Positions 4,887 to 11,823 of a stretch of 11,823 nt of DNA are shown here, piece after piece. Position 1 is the first letter of the stretch. Every line of letters starts with the position of its first letter. Origin of the DNA: Actinomycetales bacterium. Its GTDB lineage: Bacteria > Actinomycetota > Actinomycetes > Actinomycetales > Microbacteriaceae. A program made the translations under genes and the position numbers. The notes beneath the pieces were generated by a model, which searched no databases, had not been told where the DNA came from, and saw only the letters and a program-made list of their open reading frames with translations. The stretch lies in assembly GCA_028868555.1 (NCBI GenBank), contig JAGWUG010000012.1, positions 1-11,823 on the forward strand, written 5' to 3'.

Positions 4887-7800
4887 TTGGCTGCGAAAGA
4901 CGCTAAGACCATTAAGAATGACCGATTTGCCCAGCGCCCTTCCTTTGCGAAGGTAAAGGAGCCGATTGCGGTTCCAGACCTGCTGAGCCTGCAGACTGAA
5001 AGCTTCGAATGGCTGGTAGGCGCAGACGCCTGGCGCCAGATCGCTGGCCCAGATGCAAAGACCGGTCTTGAAGAGATCTTCGAAGAGATCTCGCCAATCA
5101 CCGACTCCGCGAGCAACTCGCAGGACGCCAAGATGGAACTTACCTTTATGGAGCCATCGCTGGACGACCCTCAGTTCACTCCAGAGCAGTGCAAGGAGAA
5201 GGGCAAGAGCTACACCCGCCCGCTCTACATCAAGGCTGAGTTCATCAACATCCTCACCGGTGAAATCAAGAGCCAGACCGTCTTCATGGGTGACTTCCCT
5301 GTGATGACCGAGAAGGGCACCTTCATCATCAACGGAACCGAGCGCGTGGTTGTATCGCAGCTGGTTCGTTCGCCTGGTGTCTACTTCTCCGTGTCCACCA
5401 ACACCACTGGTAACCTCGACGTTCGTAACAACAAGGCTCAGATCATCCCTAGCCGCGGTTCTTACCTCGAGTTCCTCACCGAGTGGGTCAAGGACGAGCG
5501 TAAGCCGGTTGCCCGTTTCGGTCAGCCAATCGTGCAGGTCCAGGTAGACCGCAAGACCAAGGTTTCGGCAACCATCTTCCTCAAGGCCTTGGGCCTCACC
5601 GAGGAGCAGATCCGCGCCGAGTTCTCCGACATCAAGACCTCCGTTGAGGCTTCGAGCTACGGCTGGGAGTTCGACGTTGACATGATCGAGAACACCCTTG
5701 CCTACGACAAGTCCAAGGTATTCGCCACCCCAATCGTCACCAAGGAAGACGCTCTTCGCGAGCTCTACCGCAAGGTTCGTGGCGAGCAGGCCGGTGCCGA
5801 GGTTTCCGAGCAGTGGCTGCGCAGCACCTACTTCGACACCAAGCGCTACAACCTGGCCAAGGTGGGTCGTCACAAGCTCAACCGCAAGCTGGGCATCAGC
5901 GAGGCCGCTAACGCAACCACTCTGACCGTGAACGACATCGTCGCCACCCTCAAGTACCTGCTGATGTTCGACCTCTCCATCAAGAACAACGCTTCCACCA
6001 GCAACGTTCGCCTTGAGTTCGACCTGAACCTCGGCGGCGCCAAGAGCAGCATCGTTGTTTCCTCCGACGACATCGACGACTTCTCTAACCGTCGTATCCG
6101 TCCGGTTGGCGAGCTCATCCAGAACCAGATCCGTATCGGTCTTAGCCGTATGGAGCGCGTGGTTCGCGAGCGCATGTCCACCCAGGACATCGAGGCCATC
6201 ACTCCTCAGACTCTGATCAACCTCCGTCCAGTGGTTTCGGCCATCAAGGAGTTCTTCGGAGCCAGCCAGCTCTCGCAGTTCATGGACCAGAACAACCCAC
6301 TGGCAGGCCTCGCTCACAAGCGTCGCCTCTCGGCCCTGGGACCTGGTGGTATCGCTCGTGAGCGTGCCCAGATGGAGGTACGTGACGTACACCCATCGCA
6401 CTACGGTCGCATGTGTCCAGTTGAGACCCCAGAAGGTCCAAACATCGGTCTGATCGGTTCGTTGACTGCGTACGCACGCATCAACACCTTCGGCTTCATC
6501 GAGACCCCATACCGTCGCGTTGTCAACGGCAAGGTCACCGACACCATCGACTACCTCGACGCAGCAGCCGAAGATGGCATGACCATCGCCGGTGCCGACG
6601 TTGCGCTGAAGTCCGACAAGGCATTCGCCAACAAGCGTGTTATCGCTCGTTTCCGCGGTGACGTTGTTGAGGCAGCAGCCGAGGACGTTGACTACGTAGA
6701 CATCTCGCCACGCCAGCTGGCATCGGTGAGCACCTCGCTTATTCCGTTCCTTGAGCACGACGACTCGTCGCGTGCACTGATGGGTGCCAACATGCAGCGT
6801 CAGGCAGTTCCACTGCTGCGCAGCTCGAGCCCATTCGTTGGAACCGGTATGGAGCGCGTTGCCGCAATCGACTCGGGCGCCGTTCTGGTGAACGAGGAGG
6901 CCGGTGTCATTGCCGACGTTTCCGCAGAGGTCATCACCGTGGCTCTCGACAAGGGTGGAGTAAAGCAGTACGTACTCCGCAAGTTCGAGCGCTCCAACCA
7001 GGGCACCGCGATCAACCAGCGAGCAATCGTTTCGGCTGGTCAGCGCGTTGAGGCCGGCGAGGTTCTCGCCGACGGTCCAGCCACCGAGAACGGTGAGCTT
7101 GCTCTTGGTAAGAACCTGCTCGTGGCATTCATGCCTTGGGAGGGTCACAACTTCGAGGACGCCATCATCCTGAGCCAGAACCTGGTCAAGGAAGACACCC
7201 TGTCCTCCATCCACATTGAGGAGTACGAGGTTGACTCGCGCGACACCAAGCTTGGTGCCGAAGAGATCACCGCGGACCTTCCAAACGTTTCGCAGGAAGC
7301 CCTGGCTCAGCTGGACGAGAGCGGAATCATCCGCATCGGTGCAGAGGTTCGCCCTGGCGACATCCTGGTGGGTAAGGTCACTCCTAAGGGTGAGACCGAG
7401 CTCTCGGCCGAGGAGCGTCTGCTCCGCGCCATCTTCAACGAGAAGAGCCGCGAAGTTCGCGACACCTCGCTGAAGGTGCCACACGGCGAGCAGGGTACCG
7501 TCATCGGTGTAAAGGTCTTCTCCTCCGACGAGGGTGACGAGCTTGGTGCCGGCGTTAACAAGCGCGTGGTTGTCCACATCGCTCAGAAGCGCAAGATTAC
7601 CGAGGGTGACAAGCTTGCTGGTCGCCACGGTAACAAGGGTGTTATCTCCAAGATCCTTCCAGTTGAGGACATGCCGTTCCTCGAGGACGGAACTCCGGTT
7701 GACGTAGTTCTGAACCCACTGGGTATCCCTGGTCGTATGAACTTCGGTCAGGTCCTCGAGACCCACCTGGGTTGGATCGCCAGCCAGGGTTGGAAGATTG

Positions 7801-8501
7801 ACAACGCAGCCGCTTGGGCCAAGGACCTCGTAGAGGAAATGTACGAGGGTGCTCCTGGAACCAAGGTTGCTACCCCAATCTTCGACGGCGCCAGCAAGGA
7901 TGAGGTTGTGGGTCTGCTTGGCAGCACCCTGCCAAACCGCGACGGCGTTCGTCTGGTTTCCGAAAAGGGTAAGGCTCACCTGTTCGATGGTCGCTCCGGC
8001 GAGCCATTCCCAGAGGCCATCTCGGTTGGTTACATGTACGTGCTCAAGCTGCACCACCTGGTTGACGACAAGATCCACGCTCGTTCCACTGGTCCTTACA
8101 GCATGATCACCCAGCAGCCACTCGGTGGTAAGGCTCAGTTCGGTGGACAGCGCTTCGGTGAGATGGAAGTTTGGGCCCTTCAGGCCTACGGTGCCGCTCA
8201 CACTCTGCAGGAGCTGCTCACCATCAAGTCCGACGACATCACCGGTCGTGTCAAGACCTACGAGGCAATCGTCAAGGGCGAGAACATCCAGGCTCCTGGT
8301 ATTCCAGAGTCGTTCCGCGTTCTTGCCAAGGAAATGCAGTCGCTTGCACTGAACGTTGAGGTTCTCGACGCAGCAGGCAACGTGGTTGCACTCCGCGAGG
8401 AAGACCGCGACGAGGGTGACCGCGCTGCCGAGGAGCTGGGCATCAACCTGTCCCGCAACGAGAACAGCGCCATTGACAACGAGTACCTGGACCTTAACTA
8501 G
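4887..8501 (+). CDS. rpoB: DNA-directed RNA polymerase subunit beta
   Basis: This is the beta subunit of the core enzyme, 1204 residues from the TTG start, close to the usual actinobacterial length. Landmarks in order: [10 protein letters not shown] in the N-terminal lobe; the rifampicin region [13 protein letters not shown]...[11 protein letters not shown] (460-487); [12 protein letters not shown] and [25 protein letters not shown], carrying the acidic pair near the active site; [17 protein letters not shown]; the lysine-rich [12 protein letters not shown] that contacts substrate; and [19 protein letters not shown] near the C-terminus. At rifampicin positions Gln464, Asp467, His477 and Ser482 (E. 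coli 513, 516, 526, 531) the residues are wild type, so no resistance is predicted there. Gln495 replaces the Gly at E. coli position 544, which is unusual. A 38-bp gap separates it from rpoC, so the two form one operon. Codon use is strongly biased, as expected of a highly expressed gene. Confidence 0.98.
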   Translation: MAAKDAKTIKNDRFAQRPSFAKVKEPIAVPDLLSLQTESFEWLVGADAWRQIAGPDAKTGLEEIFEEISPITDSASNSQDAKMELTFMEPSLDDPQFTPEQCKEKGKSYTRPLYIKAEFINILTGEIKSQTVFMGDFPVMTEKGTFIINGTERVVVSQLVRSPGVYFSVSTNTTGNLDVRNNKAQIIPSRGSYLEFLTEWVKDERKPVARFGQPIVQVQVDRKTKVSATIFLKALGLTEEQIRAEFSDIKTSVEASSYGWEFDVDMIENTLAYDKSKVFATPIVTKEDALRELYRKVRGEQAGAEVSEQWLRSTYFDTKRYNLAKVGRHKLNRKLGISEAANATTLTVNDIVATLKYLLMFDLSIKNNASTSNVRLEFDLNLGGAKSSIVVSSDDIDDFSNRRIRPVGELIQNQIRIGLSRMERVVRERMSTQDIEAITPQTLINLRPVVSAIKEFFGASQLSQFMDQNNPLAGLAHKRRLSALGPGGIARERAQMEVRDVHPSHYGRMCPVETPEGPNIGLIGSLTAYARINTFGFIETPYRRVVNGKVTDTIDYLDAAAEDGMTIAGADVALKSDKAFANKRVIARFRGDVVEAAAEDVDYVDISPRQLASVSTSLIPFLEHDDSSRALMGANMQRQAVPLLRSSSPFVGTGMERVAAIDSGAVLVNEEAGVIADVSAEVITVALDKGGVKQYVLRKFERSNQGTAINQRAIVSAGQRVEAGEVLADGPATENGELALGKNLLVAFMPWEGHNFEDAIILSQNLVKEDTLSSIHIEEYEVDSRDTKLGAEEITADLPNVSQEALAQLDESGIIRIGAEVRPGDILVGKVTPKGETELSAEERLLRAIFNEKSREVRDTSLKVPHGEQGTVIGVKVFSSDEGDELGAGVNKRVVVHIAQKRKITEGDKLAGRHGNKGVISKILPVEDMPFLEDGTPVDVVLNPLGIPGRMNFGQVLETHLGWIASQGWKIDNAAAWAKDLVEEMYEGAPGTKVATPIFDGASKDEVVGLLGSTLPNRDGVRLVSEKGKAHLFDGRSGEPFPEAISVGYMYVLKLHHLVDDKIHARSTGPYSMITQQPLGGKAQFGGQRFGEMEVWALQAYGAAHTLQELLTIKSDDITGRVKTYEAIVKGENIQAPGIPESFRVLAKEMQSLALNVEVLDAAGNVVALREEDRDEGDRAAEELGINLSRNENSAIDNEYLDLN

Positions 8502-8539
8502 TCCGGACCATACAGAGAATTAGGAATTAAGGAAAAAAC

Positions 8540-11500
8540 ATGGAAGTTGAAAACTTCGACGCACTCCGCGTTGGCCTTGCAACCGCCGACGACATCCGCT
8601 CTTGGTCCCACGGCGAGGTAAAGAAGCCAGAGACCATCAACTACCGCACTCTGAAGCCAGAGAAGGACGGCCTGTTCTGCGAGAAGATCTTCGGTCCTAC
8701 CAAGGACTGGGAATGTTCCTGTGGAAAGTACAAGCGCGTTCGCTTCAAGGGCATCGTTTGTGAGCGCTGTGGTGTTGAGGTAACCAAGTCGAGCGTGCGC
8801 CGTGAGCGCATGGGCCACATTGAGCTGGCCGCTCCGGTTACCCACATCTGGTACTTCAAGGGTGTTCCTAGCCGCCTGGGCTACCTGCTCAACATGGCTC
8901 CAAAGGACCTCGAGAAGATCATCTACTTCGCCGCCTACCGCGTCATGGGTGTTAACACCGATGACAAGGCAGCCGACTACCTGATGGTCAAGGAAGAGTA
9001 CCTGGACCGCATCAAGGCAATCCTGGACGAGCGCGACGCTCAGCTCCAGGAGCTGGCCGCCGACGAGATCGCTGCGCTGAACGCACACGGTCTGGTTCTG
9101 CAGAACTCCGACAAGCTGTGGGAGGCCCCACAGTGGGTTGACGCACAGTTCACCAAGTCGATCGAGCAGCTGGTTGCCGCCCACGAGAAGAGCCCTGAGA
9201 GCTACTGGAGTGGCAAGCGCGCCGCTGCAGCCGCCGCTGAGGCAGCCGAGGGTGACGCACCAGTCGTTCGCGATGCAGCTAACCTCAAGGAAATCGAGCG
9301 TCTCTTCAAGGAATTCAAGAAGAAGACCGAGAAGGTTATCCGCGAGTACGGCCGCCGCGAGCGTCGCGAGAGCCTGTTCCGCGAGCAGCACGCCTGGCAC
9401 ATGTTCCTCACCGTTGAAGAGGGCAAGCTCATCCAGAACGATGACCTGTTCGACGCCTTCGCTTACCAGTACGGTGACTACTTCGACCTGTCGATTGGTG
9501 CCGAGGCTGTAAAGCGCGTTCTGGTTGACTTCGACCTGAACGAAGAGGCCCGCAAGCTCCGCGAGGAAATTGCCGGCAACAAGGGTGCCAAGCAGACTCA
9601 GGCAATCAAGCGCCTCAAGGTTGTGCAGTCGTTCATCAACAGCGACACCGCACCTCACTCGATGGTTCTCGACGTCCTGCCAGTTCTTCCACCAGAGATC
9701 CGTCCGATGGTTCAGCTCGACGGTGGCCGCTTCGCGACCTCCGACCTAAACGACCTGTACCGTCGCGTGATCAACCGCAACAACCGTCTGAAGCGCTTCA
9801 TCGACCTAGGTGCAGTTCCTCAGACCATTCTGAACAACGAGAAGCGCATGCTTCAGGAGGCCGTTGACGCACTGTTCGACAACGGTCGCCGTGGTCGTGC
9901 AGTTACCGGTACCGGTAACCGTGCTCTCAAGTCCCTGAGCGACCTGCTGAAGGGTAAGCAGGGTCGTTTCCGTCAGAACCTGCTGGGTAAGCGTGTTGAC
10001 TACTCGGGTCGTTCGGTTATCGTTGTCGGTCCTCAGCTCAAGCTCCACCAGTGTGGTCTGCCAAAGCTGATGGCTCTCGAGCTCTTCAAGCCATTCGTTA
10101 TGAAGCGCCTCGTTGACCAGGGCTTCGCTCAGAACATCAAGAGCGCTAAGCGTATGGTTGAGCGCAGCCGTCCACAGGTTTGGGACGTACTCGAGGAAGT
10201 TATCCGCGAGCGTCCGGTTCTGCTGAACCGTGCACCAACCCTGCACCGTCTCGGTATCCAGGCCTTCGAGCCACAGCTGGTTGAGGGTAAGGCTATTCAG
10301 CTGCACCCACTGGTTTGTGCTGCCTTCAACGCCGACTTCGACGGTGACCAGATGGCTGTTCACGTACCTCTGTCGGTTGAGGCTCAGGCCGAGGCTCGCA
10401 TCCTGATGCTTGCTTCGAACAACATCCTCAAGCCTTCGGACGGTCGTCCAGTGGCAGTTCCTTCGCAGGACATGATCATTGGTCTGTTCCACATGACCGA
10501 GAAGCTGGAAGGCGCCACCGGCGCTGGCCGCGTCTTCGGTAGCGTGGCAGAGGCTCAGATGGCCTTCGACCGCAACATGCTCGACCTCCGTGCTCCAATC
10601 AGCATCCGTGTCAACGGCGAGCTTCGCCACGACACCACTCTTGGACGCGTCCTCTTCCGCGACACCCTTCCTGAGGGCTTCGTTTGGGCCGAGGAGCAGG
10701 TTGGCAAGAAGCAGATCACTTCCATCATCACCAAGATGGTTGAAGACTTCCCTCGCACCGAGGTAGCCCAGTCGCTTGACCGCATCAAGGATGCCGGCTT
10801 CAAGTGGGCAACCCGCTCGGGTGTTTCCATGTCCATCTCGGACGCCAACTTCGACTCCGGTGAGTTCGAGGCGAAGCGTGCAACCGCGATCCTCGCATCG
10901 GAGAAGGAGCACACCAAGATCCAGACTTCCTACGAGGACGGTCTGATCTCGGACCTGGAGCGTCGTGACAAGCTGGGTCAGCTCTGGTTCAACCAGACCA
11001 ACGAAATCCAGAAGACCCTGCAGGAGTCCATCCCGGCAGACAACGCCATCTTCAAGATGGTTACCTCTGGTGCCCGCGGTAACTGGCTGCAGATCCGTTC
11101 CATCATCGGTATGCGTGGTCCAGTAACCACCTCGTCCGGTGACTTCGCCCCGATGCCTGTAAAGGGTAACTACCTGCTTGGCCTTACCGCCAACGAGTAC
11201 TTCATCAACGCCACCGGTGCCCGTAAGGGTAACGCTGACACCGCGATGAAGACCGCAGCCGCCGGTTACCTAACCCGTCGTCTGGTTGACGTTGCTCAGG
11301 ATGTAATCATCCGCATCGACGACTGTGGCACCAACAAGGGTCTTGAGAAGGACCTGCTGGATGACGACCAGGTAGAGCTGTCGATCCTGCACCGTAACCT
11401 GCTTCAGGATGCGGTTGTTGGCAAGAAGGTTGTTGCCAAGGCTGGCGCTGCCATCGACCAGAAGCTGGTTGATGCAATGCGTGCCGAGGGTGTCGAGTCG

Positions 11501-11823
11501 GTATTCGTTCGTTCGGTTCTTACCTGTGACGCCGAGGACGGCATCTGTGCCGCCTGCTACGGCACCTCGCTGGCCACCGGCGACAAGGTTGAGCTCGGTG
11601 AGGCCATCGGTATCATCGCTGCTCAGTCCATCGGTGAGCCTGGAACCCAGCTGACCATGCGTACCTTCCACACTGGTGGTGCCGCATCCAACGCCAAGAA
11701 GCAGACCATTCTGAAGTCGATTGGTGGTCAGAAGGTTCGTGTAGAGCGTCTGATTTCCTACGACATCACCCAGGGTCTGAACGGTGTTACCGACCTCCTC
11801 GAGGCTCGTGTTGGTTGGCGCCA
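8540..11823 (+). CDS. rpoC: DNA-directed RNA polymerase subunit beta' (3' end cut by window)
   Basis: This is the catalytic beta' subunit; 1094 complete codons are present and the frame is still open at the edge. GGA at 8531-8533 precedes ATG 8540. Landmarks: the first zinc site Cys59, Cys61, Cys74, Cys77; a charged, alanine-rich helical insert at about 150-300 that is typical of Actinobacteria; [22 protein letters not shown] (switch region); the catalytic NADFDGD (597-603) with Asp599, Asp601 and Asp603 binding magnesium; the F-loop from SGARGNW; the bridge helix (887-921); the second zinc site in the DDCGT segment and [11 protein letters not shown]; and trigger-loop [16 protein letters not shown] with Met1040, Arg1041 and His1044. 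Three parts deviate strongly from other bacteria: the F-loop/bridge helix, an insertion inside the trigger loop (1051-1074), and the motif after it (GLNGV for the usual GLPRV). There is no frameshift: flanking and intervening codons are in frame and share the gene's codon style. Confidence 0.97.
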   Translation, partial: MEVENFDALRVGLATADDIRSWSHGEVKKPETINYRTLKPEKDGLFCEKIFGPTKDWECSCGKYKRVRFKGIVCERCGVEVTKSSVRRERMGHIELAAPVTHIWYFKGVPSRLGYLLNMAPKDLEKIIYFAAYRVMGVNTDDKAADYLMVKEEYLDRIKAILDERDAQLQELAADEIAALNAHGLVLQNSDKLWEAPQWVDAQFTKSIEQLVAAHEKSPESYWSGKRAAAAAAEAAEGDAPVVRDAANLKEIERLFKEFKKKTEKVIREYGRRERRESLFREQHAWHMFLTVEEGKLIQNDDLFDAFAYQYGDYFDLSIGAEAVKRVLVDFDLNEEARKLREEIAGNKGAKQTQAIKRLKVVQSFINSDTAPHSMVLDVLPVLPPEIRPMVQLDGGRFATSDLNDLYRRVINRNNRLKRFIDLGAVPQTILNNEKRMLQEAVDALFDNGRRGRAVTGTGNRALKSLSDLLKGKQGRFRQNLLGKRVDYSGRSVIVVGPQLKLHQCGLPKLMALELFKPFVMKRLVDQGFAQNIKSAKRMVERSRPQVWDVLEEVIRERPVLLNRAPTLHRLGIQAFEPQLVEGKAIQLHPLVCAAFNADFDGDQMAVHVPLSVEAQAEARILMLASNNILKPSDGRPVAVPSQDMIIGLFHMTEKLEGATGAGRVFGSVAEAQMAFDRNMLDLRAPISIRVNGELRHDTTLGRVLFRDTLPEGFVWAEEQVGKKQITSIITKMVEDFPRTEVAQSLDRIKDAGFKWATRSGVSMSISDANFDSGEFEAKRATAILASEKEHTKIQTSYEDGLISDLERRDKLGQLWFNQTNEIQKTLQESIPADNAIFKMVTSGARGNWLQIRSIIGMRGPVTTSSGDFAPMPVKGNYLLGLTANEYFINATGARKGNADTAMKTAAAGYLTRRLVDVAQDVIIRIDDCGTNKGLEKDLLDDDQVELSILHRNLLQDAVVGKKVVAKAGAAIDQKLVDAMRAEGVESVFVRSVLTCDAEDGICAACYGTSLATGDKVELGEAIGIIAAQSIGEPGTQLTMRTFHTGGAASNAKKQTILKSIGGQKVRVERLISYDITQGLNGVTDLLEARVGWR
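11111..11302 (+). other. rpoC: Divergent F-loop and bridge-helix region of RpoC
   Basis: This segment encodes residues 858-921. Relative to E. coli beta' (offset 115) I read L746P, P750S, R764L, E765L, T776A, H777T, L783N, N792A and S793A. The helix otherwise keeps GARKG (893-897), Thr901, Ala902, Lys904, Thr905 and [12 protein letters not shown] (910-921). Confidence 0.8.
11690..11761 (+). other. rpoC: 24-codon insertion in the RpoC trigger loop
   Basis: Residues 1051-1074 (starting [10 protein letters not shown], ending VERLISY) lie between HTGGAAS and DITQGL, which are normally only a few residues apart. The stretch is basic (several Lys and Arg) with alternating hydrophobic residues, suggesting a beta hairpin. 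E. coli carries its 188-residue SI3 domain at this same point. Confidence 0.75.

Noticed and set aside
6264..6341. Possible rifampicin-resistance substitutions in RpoB
   Set aside because: All main resistance positions (E. coli 513, 516, 526, 531 equivalents) carry the sensitive residues.
4851..8201. A 1116-codon open frame on the strand opposite rpoB
   Set aside because: It is in exact codon register with rpoB. It stays open because rpoB avoids TTA, CTA and TCA codons, which would read as stops on the other strand. The product resembles no protein and has no start signals.
8498..10912. Long minus-strand frames opposite rpoC (8498-9658 and 9806-10912)
   Set aside because: Same explanation: register-matched shadows caused by the biased codon use of rpoC. 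No ribosome sites or recognisable products.

Overview
The window comes from an actinobacterium, most likely Microbacteriaceae. The RpoB and RpoC sequences, an alanine-rich helical insert in the N-terminal half of RpoC, a DUF554 protein and a two-gene RHH/PIN module all read as actinobacterial. Moderate rather than extreme GC, short spacers and compact genes would fit a small-genome aquatic lineage such as Rhodoluna or Aquiluna. That placement is inferred from remembered sequences, not from a search.

Layout. Positions 1-263 hold no gene I can identify. Next come tadA (+), which edits the tRNA-Arg wobble base, and a convergent cation diffusion facilitator transporter (-); the two meet over a small hairpin. 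A tRNA-Ser(CGA) with an encoded CCA end follows, closed by a strong intrinsic terminator. A secreted stand-alone SGNH-type esterase/acyltransferase domain and a DUF554 membrane protein follow on the + strand. At the SGNH/DUF554 junction a -10-like box sits where it could drive a leaderless six-codon ORF that overlaps the DUF554 start.

Positions 3528-4684 look like one operon: a promoter, two direct repeats at the expected start site, an RHH antitoxin, a PIN-domain toxin overlapping it by 4 bp, and a conserved but uncharacterised 118-residue protein 4 bp further on. A promoter and leader of about 125 nt then precede rpoB (TTG start, strong Shine-Dalgarno) and rpoC, which runs off the right edge.

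Most of the window is ordinary core genome. The unusual part is the RNA polymerase active centre. RpoC keeps the catalytic NADFDGD motif and the trigger-helix residues. However, its F-loop and bridge helix carry substitutions at positions that are almost invariant in bacteria, and its trigger loop carries an insertion of about 24 residues at the site where E. coli carries SI3. The motif after the trigger loop is also changed. RpoB carries Gln at the position of E. coli Gly544, facing the same pocket, while the rifampicin region is wild type. Together this suggests a lineage-specific remodelling of the bridge-helix/trigger-loop machinery, which may affect elongation or sensitivity to inhibitors of the streptolydigin or salinamide type. 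The comparisons rest on remembered E. coli, Mycobacterium and Microbacteriaceae sequences and need an alignment.
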